Positions 5,928-11,908 of a stretch of 11,908 nucleotides of DNA are shown here, one piece after another (position 1 is the first letter of the stretch; each line of letters begins with the position of its first letter). A program made the position numbers and the translations under genes. The stretch lies in the NCBI GenBank assembly GCA_947258735.1, contig CAMYJJ010000072.1, positions 1-11,908 of the forward strand, written 5' to 3'. This DNA is from Thermodesulfovibrionia bacterium (GTDB lineage: Bacteria; Nitrospirota; Thermodesulfovibrionia; UBA6902). The notes beneath the pieces are model-generated. The model was not told the origin of the DNA. It searched no databases and saw nothing but the letters and a program-made list of their open reading frames with translations.

Positions 5928-6784
5928 TTTATCGAGATGATTTGTTCTGCCTTTTTTAAAATGACCCGTAAGTTATCATAATTCCTGTCCTCAACAGGGA
6001 CAAGAGCGGTTATGTCCTTTTTAATGGAAGACATAATCCTGTCTGCATCGGGATCATTTTTTATTGATAAGAGGGCGGCGCGCAGTTTTTTAACGGTCTC
6101 TTCAGGCAGTGTAGATCTTGCTACAAACAGATGCTCAGAAATCTTTGGGGTCCATTCAAGATCAATCAGGCCCCGGTCTTTATAATCATAAAAAACCTCT
6201 TCTTTCACAGCCCCTGCATCAAAATCTCCCATCAGAACACCAAGGGCTACATTGCTGTGTCCATGCAGAAATTCATGTTTGGCAAGATCACCCGGTTTTA
6301 CGCCTTTATCATATAAAACAGTGAGAGGAACTATATGGCTCATGGTTGAATTCGGGTCTCCGAATGCAAAGCGTTTGCCCTTCAGGTCCTGAATCGATCT
6401 GATTGATGATGATTTGTGAGTGACTATTACTCCCTGAAAAAGCGGGCTTCCCTTTATCTCCAGCCGTGCAAGAAGGGGCTTACTGCCATACGTATCTGCT
6501 ACTTTTACGTACGGGACAGGCCCAAGATAGGCAATGTCCACTTTATCATTACCTGCCATTTCTATATGTTCCTGATAGTTTCGCGAAATTTTACATACAA
6601 TGTCTGATTCAATTTTTTTTTTCAGATACGTAATGAGAGGAGTGAATTTCTTAATTAATTGGCTTGACGGGAGATACGGGTGGACCTGTAATGTCAGGGT
6701 GCTTTCCGGAAATCCTGAACCGGGCAGGACTAAAATAATACAGAGAAATAATAGTACTAGTATGGAACGTCTCATTGTAAACAT
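5924..6784 (-). CDS. PhnD-type periplasmic oxyanion-binding protein, likely sensory
   Basis: A 286-residue type II periplasmic binding protein of the phosphate/phosphite/phosphonate (PhnD) group. The signal peptide covers about 4-27 (MRRS, then a leucine-rich core). Family marks are IAYLGPVPYVK (84-94), GSPLFQGVIVTHKSSSIRS (112-130), DLKGKRFAFGDPNSTMSH (133-150; the serine/threonine cluster usually contacts the anion), HGHSNVALGVLMGDFDAGAV (174-193). A second ATG at residue 4 is also possible; GGGAAG is two bases before the first and about eleven before the second. No permease or ATPase gene is adjacent and the histidine kinase overlaps its stop, so I infer a ligand sensor rather than a transporter subunit. 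The actual ligand cannot be read from sequence, as many PhnD-like proteins bind other compounds. Confidence 0.88.
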   Translation of the reverse strand: MFTMRRSILVLLFLCIILVLPGSGFPESTLTLQVHPYLPSSQLIKKFTPLITYLKKKIESDIVCKISRNYQEHIEMAGNDKVDIAYLGPVPYVKVADTYGSKPLLARLEIKGSPLFQGVIVTHKSSSIRSIQDLKGKRFAFGDPNSTMSHIVPLTVLYDKGVKPGDLAKHEFLHGHSNVALGVLMGDFDAGAVKEEVFYDYKDRGLIDLEWTPKISEHLFVARSTLPEETVKKLRAALLSIKNDPDADRIMSSIKKDITALVPVEDRNYDNLRVILKKAEQIISIK

Positions 6785-6829
6785 AACTTCCCAGATGTCG
6801 GGTAATATGGACCAGCTGTATTATCTAAG

Positions 6830-6860
6830 ATTATATCAAAGGTGTTTGTATAATTGTAAA
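6830..6860 (-). promoter_or_regulatory. Possible promoter of the PhnD-histidine kinase operon
   Basis: On the minus strand TTTACA (6860-6855) and a perfect TATAAT (6835-6830) are separated by 19 bases, slightly too long for optimal spacing. It would start transcription about 40 bases before the PhnD-like ATG. Confidence 0.35.
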
Positions 6861-6890
6861 CCCGGGGAATCATTACGTATGATCGCAGAT

Positions 6891-6914
6891 GGGAGATCCT
6901 TTTGGGATCTGCCC
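6891..6914. promoter_or_regulatory. Inverted repeat upstream of the PhnD promoter
   Basis: GGG-AGATCC, then TTTTG, then GGATCT-G-CCC gives a stem of about nine pairs with a one-base bulge. No T-run follows on either strand, so it is more likely a protein-binding site or a relic than a terminator. It lies about 30-50 bases upstream of the proposed -35 element of the PhnD-kinase operon. Confidence 0.3.
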
Positions 6915-6978
6915 CTGTCATGTTACCAACTTAAATGATGTAAAGTGCAGAACAAACTGTTCAGCAGGATGAGATGCC

Positions 6979-7179
6979 TCAGCCGCCACCGCCGCCAAAA
7001 TTCGGGGCCGGTACTGAACCGCTGCCTGTGCCGGATGAACAGCTGAAGGCAGACATTACTTTTTTGACTTTTTCACTACCGCATTTTGGACATTGAGTTT
7101 TTTTTGCTTCAGGATAGACGCTCTGAAGCAGAGAAAAAGTTTCATTGCATGTTGAACAACTATATTCGTAAATTGGCAT
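6979..7179 (-). CDS. FmdB-family zinc ribbon protein
   Basis: A 66-residue protein starting MPIYEYSC, the signature of the FmdB/CxxC_CxxC_SSSS family. Zinc ligands are C8, C11, C30 and C33. After the ribbon, KKVMSAFSCSSG leads to a Gly/Ser/Pro-rich, disordered tail ending in five glycines, also typical. The family is named after a putative regulator of formamidase genes in methylotrophs, but its molecular role is unresolved, so regulator should be treated as a label. GGAG sits eight bases before the ATG. It is transcribed divergently from the thioredoxin gene from its own promoter in the shared region. Length and composition are normal. Confidence 0.93.
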   Translation of the reverse strand: MPIYEYSCSTCNETFSLLQSVYPEAKKTQCPKCGSEKVKKVMSAFSCSSGTGSGSVPAPNFGGGGG

Positions 7180-7209
7180 GTTTATATCTCCTGTTCATGT
7201 TGATTTAAT

Positions 7210-7239
7210 ATTTTAGCCCTCAGCCCGGACGTAAGTCAA
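7210..7239 (-). promoter_or_regulatory. Promoter of the FmdB-type gene
   Basis: Minus strand TTGACT (7239-7234), 18-base spacer, TAAAAT (7215-7210): 5/6 matches at each hexamer. The predicted 5' leader is about 25 bases. The -35 lies two bases from the -35 of the divergent thioredoxin promoter. Confidence 0.55.
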
Positions 7240-7241
7240 AC

Positions 7242-7270
7242 TTGAAGAATTCATGGAATATTGGTATAAA
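7242..7270 (+). promoter_or_regulatory. Promoter of the TrxC-like gene
   Basis: TTGAAG (7242-7247), 17-base spacer, TATAAA (7265-7270). Transcription would begin near 7277, about 13 bases before ATG 7290. This means the in-frame TTG at 7242 is part of the -35 element and not a start codon. Confidence 0.5.
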
Positions 7271-7289
7271 TTATACAGAAAGAGGAGCG

Positions 7290-7724
7290 ATGGCAGATAC
7301 ATTACATATAGTGTGCCCGGGATGCAGCAGCATAAACAGTATGCCGCGTAACAAGCTGGCTGACCACCCCGTATGCGGAAAATGTAAAGATCCGATTTTT
7401 AATGCACACCCGGTTGAACTGACAGCATATAATTTTAACAGGCACGTTCATAATGATCACATCCCTGTTCTTGTTGATTTCTGGGCTGCATGGTGCGGTC
7501 CATGCAAGATGATGGCCCCTGTTTTTGAACAGGCAGCGGCCCGGCTTGAACCGCATGTCCGCGTAGCAAAACTTGATACGGAAAAAGAGCAGGGCATAGC
7601 TGCTCAATATGATATAAGAAGTATCCCTACCATGATTATTTTCAGCAACGGCAGGGAGAGTGCCCGTCAATCCGGTGCAGTCAGCCTGGAAGCACTGATC
7701 AGCTGGGTACAGACCCATGCATAG
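7290..7724 (+). CDS. trxC: Thioredoxin 2 (TrxC-like) with N-terminal zinc ribbon
   Basis: A 144-residue cytoplasmic dithiol-disulfide reductase. The N-terminal zinc finger has CPGC (9-12) and CGKC (29-32), the feature that separates thioredoxin 2 from the short thioredoxin 1. The thioredoxin fold follows: VDFWAAWCGPC (62-72) with the active-site pair C69/C72, KLDTEKE (94-100), the cis-proline in SIPT (P113) and the FSNGRE turn (118-123). Length agrees with the family. I chose ATG 7290, preceded by AGGAG (7283-7287, tight spacing), because it gives the usual short MADTLHIVCPGC start and because a promoter occupies the upstream in-frame TTG at 7242. The divergent neighbour is another four-cysteine zinc ribbon (FmdB), so a link to zinc or redox status is possible but inferred. 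Confidence 0.93.
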   Translation: MADTLHIVCPGCSSINSMPRNKLADHPVCGKCKDPIFNAHPVELTAYNFNRHVHNDHIPVLVDFWAAWCGPCKMMAPVFEQAAARLEPHVRVAKLDTEKEQGIAAQYDIRSIPTMIIFSNGRESARQSGAVSLEALISWVQTHA

Positions 7725-7743
7725 ACAGCGTGCCCGTTGATCC

Positions 7744-7771
7744 TTGACAAAATTTGCCCTGTTTTTATAAA
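7744..7771 (+). promoter_or_regulatory. Promoter of the first PilZ gene
   Basis: TTGACA (7744-7749), 16-base spacer, TATAAA (7766-7771): perfect -35, 5/6 -10. Transcription would start near 7778, about 50 bases before ATG 7830. It begins 20 bases after the thioredoxin stop, so this gene is probably not simply part of a thioredoxin operon. Confidence 0.6.
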
Positions 7772-7772
7772 G

Positions 7773-7795
7773 TGGTCTCATTATTCTGGTCTCAT
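7773..7795 (+). repeat. 9-bp direct repeat TGGTCTCAT at the predicted start of transcription
   Basis: TGGTCTCAT occurs at 7773-7781 and again at 7787-7795, a period of 14 bases, covering the expected +1 region of the PilZ promoter. It could be a tandem protein-binding site, but period and length also allow chance duplication. Confidence 0.4.
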
Positions 7796-7829
7796 ATGAA
7801 TTTCTAACGGGAATGAAAGGTAAAAGGAT

Positions 7830-8150
7830 ATGGAGAGAAGAGCTGCCAAAAGACTTGTTGTAAACCTGAAAGCTGAACGGCTGTCCTGTACAAAGAACTG
7901 TTCTGTATTTATTGAGAATCTGTCCGATACCGGTATTTACATGATCACTGCTCCTTCAAAAAACAAAGATTATGAACCGGGACGCAAACTGCTGTTGAAG
8001 TTGGAACTTGCGACCGGCAAGACCTTTAATCTTCAATGTCATGTTAAATGGTCATATGATAATGCACCGGAAGATCTGACCAACAGCGTTGGACTTGAGA
8101 TTCTTAATCCTCCGGAAGAATACAGGAAATTTATTAATACGCTCAATTAG
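7830..8150 (+). CDS. Single-domain PilZ protein (c-di-GMP binding)
   Basis: A 106-residue cytoplasmic protein that is essentially one PilZ domain. Both ligand motifs are present: RxxxR at R4-R8 (RAAKR) and the (D/N)xSxxG motif as NLSDTG (30-35). A beta-barrel follows, with KWSY (about 73-76) and the closing VGLEIL strand (about 90-95). PilZ domains bind cyclic di-GMP and relay the signal by protein contact; the partner is not evident here. AAAAGG and GAAAGG both precede the ATG, the second with the better spacing (nine bases). It has its own strong-looking promoter and is followed 116 bases later by a second PilZ gene, which is diverged enough to be a paralogue and not a recent copy. Confidence 0.9.
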   Translation: MERRAAKRLVVNLKAERLSCTKNCSVFIENLSDTGIYMITAPSKNKDYEPGRKLLLKLELATGKTFNLQCHVKWSYDNAPEDLTNSVGLEILNPPEEYRKFINTLN

Positions 8151-8209
8151 TCCTCAGCCGGGACCGTCACATTGTATATCAGTTTCCTGCATTGTCATGA
8201 TCTGCGAAT

Positions 8210-8236
8210 TTGACATCCTCAACATATCTCTATAGA
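8210..8236 (+). promoter_or_regulatory. Possible promoter of the second PilZ gene
   Basis: TTGACA (8210-8215), 15-base spacer, TATAGA (8231-8236). The -35 is perfect, but the spacing is short and the -10 is 4/6, so read-through from the first PilZ promoter is equally possible. Confidence 0.35.
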
Positions 8237-8266
8237 CTGTATTAGTAATCTTTCCTGGAGAGGCTT

Positions 8267-8596
8267 TTGCAATTCATGAAGAAATCAAAGGAAAAAAGGG
8301 CTTTTGAAAGAGTTGCCTCCTGTCTTGTTATTAAATTCAATTATCATGATTCAACATGTTATGGGCTTGCGACCAATCTGTCGGAAAAGGGCATGTGTAT
8401 CAGTGCCGGAATAAATTTGCCTGACAGCTGGGAAACAGACCTTCTTATTCCAATCAGGAATGATCATCTGGAAATTAAAAGCAAGGTGAGATGGACTAGA
8501 CTGACAAGCGGGTTTTATGATGCAATGGGTGTTGAAATATTTAAGCCTTCAAAGAAATATCTTCAGATAGTCGACAGCTTTAAAACTGCCGTATAG
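8267..8596 (+). CDS. Second single-domain PilZ protein (c-di-GMP binding)
   Basis: Numbered from TTG 8267 (109 residues). RAFER at 11-15 supplies RxxxR and NLSEKG at 37-42 supplies (D/N)xSxxG, so c-di-GMP binding should be intact. VRWTRL (about 74-79) and MGVEIF (about 87-92) mark the later barrel strands. GGAGAGG (8257-8263) sits closer to the TTG (GGAG six bases away) than to the alternative ATG 8276 (12 bases), so either start is possible; the ATG would remove three residues without touching the domain. It shares layout but modest identity with the PilZ gene upstream. Nothing else is fused, so it is presumably an adaptor. Confidence 0.88.
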   Translation: MQFMKKSKEKRAFERVASCLVIKFNYHDSTCYGLATNLSEKGMCISAGINLPDSWETDLLIPIRNDHLEIKSKVRWTRLTSGFYDAMGVEIFKPSKKYLQIVDSFKTAV

Positions 8597-8905
8597 CTAC
8601 TAAAAAATCCTTCTCAAATTGCTGTGTTACGTTAAACATATCTAATCTTATCATATATGTCCATGAGATTTATATTCTGCGAAACTAATGCCCCGCAAGC
8701 AGTCGGTCCATTAATTCGGCAAATAACTTTTGTGTCAATCTGAATTCATTTCATAACCTCGAAGTTTCAATATGGTGCATAAAAACTGAGATCCTGAATC
8801 AAGTTCAGGATGACAATTATAGGACAGTCTACTTGCGAGGGAGTGCATTAAGTTGACTGCATATGTGAGAATGAAAATACGTTTCCTGATTATTGCTGAA
8901 TTAAA
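8597..8905. other. Intergenic region between convergent genes, with one short hairpin repeat
   Basis: No gene, promoter pair or terminator that I can support, except the hairpin listed separately at 8790-8814. Composition is A+T-rich. The PilZ and aminotransferase genes converge on it. Confidence 0.5.
8790..8814. repeat. Short dispersed hairpin repeat ending GGATGACA
   Basis: ATCCTGAA (8791-8798), 5-base loop, TTCAGGAT (8804-8811), then GACA. The GGATGACA end resembles the GGAATGACA ends of the longer elements at 869-1036 and 10085-10231, so it may be a minimal member or solo end of that repeat family. Confidence 0.45.
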
Positions 8906-10039
8906 TCAAGAGCAGGAAATAATTGTCTCGACAGCCAGTTCAAGCTGCTCCATAGGGGTATAGAAATGTGGTGACAGGCGGATGCCTCCACCGCGAAGAG
9001 CACAGAAAATATTGGTATCACTTAAATGCTGAAAAAGTCTGTTGTTATCAACATCAACTGTTTTAAACGTAATAATACCGGCATATCTGTTTTTTTTATC
9101 TGAGGTAATTAATTCAAGATTGTCATGAGCATTGATCTTTTCAATAAGATAGGTGCTTCTTTTCAGGATTTCGCTTTCAACATGTTCCATGCCGATTTCC
9201 AGCAGCAGTGAAAGACTGGTGCTGAGTGCATGGATGCCGATCATATTAGGACTGCCGCATTCAAAGCGGCGGGCAGATCCGGCCGCGTTCCATTCTCTTC
9301 TGTCAAAGTCATAGAGATCTTCAACCATGTGCCAGCCGAATTGATTCAGGTTTAACCTGTCTCTCTGTTCAGGTCTGCAGTAGAAAACTGCAAGTCCCTC
9401 AGGTCCAAGCAGCCACTTGTGTCCGTCAGCCATGACAAAATCTGCATCTATGTCCTGCACATCACATTGAATAGCCCCCAGGCTTTGAATGGCATCAATA
9501 CAAAAAAGGATCTCTTTTTCCCTGCAGAACTCACCGATCTGTTTCAGGTCCACTCTCAACCCTGAACCAAACTGGACAGAGCTGATCGTCATTAACCGTG
9601 TATTATGATCAACAAGAGAGAAGAGGGCATCTTCAGGAGAGCTGCTGCTGTTTACATCAGCCTCACGAAACTCAACCCCTTTTGATGCAAGTGATTCCCA
9701 GACTATTCTGTTTGACGGAAATTCCTGATTGCTGCTTACGATATTGTCGCCTTTTTTCCAGTCCAGGCCGTAAGCAACAACAGATAATGCCTCGGATGTG
9801 TTTTTAAGAAGAGCAATGTCATCTGCTGAAGGAGCATTCAGCATTCGCATGGCCTGCCTGCGCAATTCTGACTCCTTATGAAGCCATTCAGGATATTGAA
9901 GGGACCCTTCAATCATATTGGCCTTCGCAAATTCCCGGACTGCAGCAGCTGTCCTTGCAGGCCAGGGTGACACTGCAGCGTGGTTTAAATAAATTAAATC
10001 ATGCCTTAAGTTAAACTCCTGTTCAAATATATTTTGCAC
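8906..10039 (-). CDS. Class V aminotransferase-fold PLP enzyme (epimerase/desulfurase-like, specificity unknown)
   Basis: A 377-residue PLP enzyme of fold type I, class V. The N-terminal YLNHAAVSPWP (17-27) and KNTSEAL (79-85) are typical. The cofactor is held by D182 and Q185 (CIDAIQSLGA) and by the lysine in DGHKWLLGPEG (K208, with H207). GGGIRLSPHFYT (350-361) carries R353, expected to bind the substrate carboxylate. Cysteine desulfurases of this class have a mobile loop with catalytic Cys just before this region (SufS-type RxGHHC). Here the equivalent is CALRGGG with Cys346 placed differently, so I do not call it a desulfurase. Isopenicillin N epimerase-like and kynureninase-like enzymes are the nearest broad relatives. 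The start is GTG 10039 with an in-frame stop two codons upstream and no clear Shine-Dalgarno. It is not obviously operonic with ftsH, because a repeat separates them. Confidence 0.85.
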   Translation of the reverse strand: MQNIFEQEFNLRHDLIYLNHAAVSPWPARTAAAVREFAKANMIEGSLQYPEWLHKESELRRQAMRMLNAPSADDIALLKNTSEALSVVAYGLDWKKGDNIVSSNQEFPSNRIVWESLASKGVEFREADVNSSSSPEDALFSLVDHNTRLMTISSVQFGSGLRVDLKQIGEFCREKEILFCIDAIQSLGAIQCDVQDIDADFVMADGHKWLLGPEGLAVFYCRPEQRDRLNLNQFGWHMVEDLYDFDRREWNAAGSARRFECGSPNMIGIHALSTSLSLLLEIGMEHVESEILKRSTYLIEKINAHDNLELITSDKKNRYAGIITFKTVDVDNNRLFQHLSDTNIFCALRGGGIRLSPHFYTPMEQLELAVETIISCS

Positions 10040-10084
10040 GTGTCATTATGAAAATCTATTAACCTTCTTGAAAGTGTCAGTTTG

Positions 10085-10231
10085 TGTCATACCCGAAGTT
10101 CTTAATCGGGTATCCAGAACCTATTAAAAAAGACTGGATGCTCGATGCGAGTCCCGGTGCGGGTCTCCGCCAAGGGTCGCTCCGGCTTCGCGAGAGTCGC
10201 TTCGACCGGCTTAAGGATTGCCGGAATGACA
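10085..10231. repeat. Dispersed repeat, copy 2 (inverted relative to copy 1)
   Basis: A 147-bp element beginning TGTCATACC and ending GGAATGACA (10223-10231). Its core 10141-10215 is the reverse complement of 905-979 with three mismatches in 75. It lacks the extra CCGG palindrome found between core and end in copy 1. The A+T-rich arm is more diverged and has its own hairpin (ACCCGAAGTTCTTAATCGGGT, 10091-10111, stem ACCCGA/TCGGGT). It separates ftsH from the aminotransferase gene. Confidence 0.8.
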
Positions 10232-10275
10232 GAAAAATTGAGTTTATACACAGACACTAATTAAGTCAGGTTATG

Positions 10276-11908
10276 TTAGCTGAATGAATCTTTGGATTCT
10301 TTAATTATCCTGTCTACATCTTCCTTATCAAGTACCTCTTCTTTGAGAAGGGCTTCTGCGAGATTTACCAGGACTGTTTTGTTGGTATTTAAAATATCTT
10401 CTGCCTTTGATTCTGCATCCAATATTATCCGCTGAATTTCCTGGTCCATCAGCCATGCCAGGTCATCACTGTAGTGCTTGGGTGAGGCAAGCTCTCTTCC
10501 CAGAAAGGGATGTTCTTCGCCCCTGCCAAGACTTACGGGGCCAACCTTGTCGCTCATTCCCCACTGGGCAACCATCTTTTCAGCTAAAGACGATGCCTGC
10601 TTCAGATCATTCTGGGCACCAGTGCTCAGATCATTAAATATGATTTTTTCTGCCACTCTGCCGGCCAGTGCTACACTCAGCCTGTTCATTAAATATGACA
10701 TGGGATAGTAATGCCTGTCTTCTTCCGGGAGCTGCTGAGTAACGCCCATAGCCATACCGCGGGGAATGATACTGACCTTGTGAATGGGGTCTGATCCCGG
10801 CAGTTCATGTGCCACAAGTGCATGACCTGCTTCATGATATGCGGTTATCTTTTTCTCAAGATCATTTACTGTGTCATCTCGTACAGCGCCCATCAGTATT
10901 TTGTCACGGGCTTCCTCAAAATCATCAGTTTCTATTTTATCCTTGTTTTTTCTGATAGCGTTAAGCGCTGCTTCATTGGCAAGGTTTTCAAGGTCAGCTC
11001 CGGACATGCCGGGTGTGCCCCGTGCTATCTTTTCCAGATCAACGGTATCCGACATCACTTTATTCTTAACGTGCACTTCAAGGATAAACTGACGGTCCTT
11101 TAATCCAGGATTATCAATAACAATATGACGATCAAAACGGCCGGGTCTGAGCAGGGCAGGATCAAGAACATCGGGTCTGTTTGTTGCAGCAATGACAATA
11201 ACCTCGTCGTGCTGCTCAAAGCCATCAAGCTCGCTCAATAACTGATTAAGAGTCTGCTCTCTTTCATCATGGCCCCCGCCAAGGCCGGCTCCCCTTGTGC
11301 GGCCAATAGAGTCAATTTCATCAATGAAAATAATACTCGGGTGGGACTCCTTGGCCTTTTTAAACATGTCTCTGACACGTGATGCTCCAACACCTACAAA
11401 CATCTCGATAAACTCGGATGCACTGATACTGTAAAAGGGGACTCCTGCTTCTCCGGCAGTTGCCCGTGCCAGAAGTGTTTTTCCCGTACCAGGGGGACCA
11501 ATCAGAAGCACGCCCCTTGGGACCTTGGCCCCGAGCTTTTTAAACCTTTCAGGATCCTTCAGAAACTCAATGGTCTCTTTCATATCTTTTTTTACATTTT
11601 CCATCCCGGCCACATCCTCAAAAGTGACCTGGGGCTTTTGTACGTCATGGAGTTTGGCTTTACTTGCCCCGAACGAGAACAGGCCTCCGGGGCCGCCCTG
11701 AACTCCCTGTGCCCTCCGCATGATCAATACCCATATTCCTATGATCAGCACCCAGGGGAGAAGTCCCAGTATAAACTGCCAGAACGGAGACAAATCATCT
11801 GGCGATTCAATACTGACAATGACTCCTTTTTCATGTAATGCTGTTATGATATCATCACCCTGAAAAGAGGGCAGGTATGTTTTAAAATGTGTAACAGAAA
11901 CAGGGGTA
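10276..11908 (-). CDS. ftsH: ATP-dependent zinc metalloprotease FtsH (5' end cut by window edge)
   Basis: 543 codons are visible and the frame is open to the window edge, so the N-terminal helix and start lie outside. Visible codons 1-38 belong to the periplasmic domain ([22 protein letters not shown]). Transmembrane helix 2 is about 42-63. The AAA+ module has Walker A GPPGTGKT (137-144), the pore loop MFVGVG (169-174), Walker B IIFIDEID (192-199) and the second region of homology ending RPGRFDR (254-260). The zinc protease site is HEAGH (358-362), with the third ligand D434 in NDLKQA. FtsH is a hexameric inner-membrane protease that degrades misassembled membrane proteins and some regulators. 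The C-terminal tail is short (ending KESKDSFS) and no terminator is obvious. The TTG at 11793 is internal, not a start. Confidence 0.97.
   Translation of the reverse strand, partial: TPVSVTHFKTYLPSFQGDDIITALHEKGVIVSIESPDDLSPFWQFILGLLPWVLIIGIWVLIMRRAQGVQGGPGGLFSFGASKAKLHDVQKPQVTFEDVAGMENVKKDMKETIEFLKDPERFKKLGAKVPRGVLLIGPPGTGKTLLARATAGEAGVPFYSISASEFIEMFVGVGASRVRDMFKKAKESHPSIIFIDEIDSIGRTRGAGLGGGHDEREQTLNQLLSELDGFEQHDEVIVIAATNRPDVLDPALLRPGRFDRHIVIDNPGLKDRQFILEVHVKNKVMSDTVDLEKIARGTPGMSGADLENLANEAALNAIRKNKDKIETDDFEEARDKILMGAVRDDTVNDLEKKITAYHEAGHALVAHELPGSDPIHKVSIIPRGMAMGVTQQLPEEDRHYYPMSYLMNRLSVALAGRVAEKIIFNDLSTGAQNDLKQASSLAEKMVAQWGMSDKVGPVSLGRGEEHPFLGRELASPKHYSDDLAWLMDQEIQRIILDAESKAEDILNTNKTVLVNLAEALLKEEVLDKEDVDRIIKESKDSFS

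Noticed and set aside
6891..6914. Hairpin upstream of the PhnD-type gene as an intrinsic terminator for the FmdB gene.
   Set aside because: No T-run on either strand. It lies closer to the PhnD promoter and is better treated as a possible operator.
7242..7289. TTG 7242 as start of the thioredoxin, adding 16 residues.
   Set aside because: That TTG is the first half of a -35 element, and ATG 7290 with AGGAG gives the normal TrxC N-terminus.
8830..8880. TTGACT near 8850 as a promoter.
   Set aside because: No good -10 at proper spacing, and it would drive transcription antisense into the aminotransferase gene.
869..10231. The whole 9-kb segment between the inverted dispersed repeats as a composite transposon.
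   Set aside because: The repeats encode no transposase, are short, and enclose ordinary chromosomal genes. They look like independent members of a dispersed family.
11793..11793. FtsH start at TTG 11793.
   Set aside because: Upstream codons to the window edge encode recognisable FtsH periplasmic domain, so the gene is cut by the window and does not begin here.

Overview
This window looks like chromosomal DNA from a Gram-negative environmental bacterium with moderate to low GC. A periplasmic binding protein, a lipoprotein, a c-type cytochrome and a two-membrane histidine kinase all point to an envelope of that type. The mix of gene families (FmdB zinc ribbon, TrxC-like thioredoxin, small PilZ proteins, a TPR protein, GAF histidine kinase, dispersed TGTCATTCC-type repeats) would fit an uncultured Nitrospirota or Desulfobacterota lineage. 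That placement is an inference from style, not from a marker gene. I see no tRNA, rRNA, CRISPR array or transposase.

Layout. Positions 48-818 encode a four-helix membrane protein fused to a C-terminal cytochrome c domain. A 168-bp dispersed repeat with 9-bp terminal inverted repeats (869-1036) precedes a lipoprotein-like SAM methyltransferase (1126-1815). Next comes a repeat-bounded module: two 162-bp, hairpin-rich direct repeats (1847-2008 and 2373-2534, 157/162 identical) that bracket and overlap a DUF559 endonuclease-like gene (2013-2396). A small zinc-ribbon membrane protein (2543-2821) abuts the second copy. After a gap of about 350 bp that appears non-coding comes a TPR protein (3175-3741) with a well-formed promoter. 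Reading the other way, a PhnD-type binding protein and a PAS-GAF histidine kinase form a two-gene operon (6784 down to 3783) with ATGA start/stop overlap. An FmdB zinc ribbon (minus) and a TrxC-like thioredoxin (plus) are divergent from a shared 110-bp region with back-to-back promoters. Two single-domain PilZ proteins follow (7830-8150 and 8267-8596). A class V aminotransferase-fold enzyme (10039-8906, minus) and the 3' part of ftsH (11908-10276, minus, cut by the window edge) finish the window. A second copy of the dispersed repeat, inverted, lies between these last two.

How the genes work together. The clearest functional unit is the PhnD-histidine kinase pair, best read as an extracytoplasmic ligand sensor because no ABC permease or ATPase gene is adjacent. 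The PilZ pair implies c-di-GMP signalling. FmdB, TrxC and FtsH are general zinc, redox and protein-quality functions. The most unusual region is the DUF559 gene, whose stop codon and last seven codons are supplied by the downstream repeat copy. It looks like a small mobile or amplifying unit without a transposase, though mobility is inferred and not shown.
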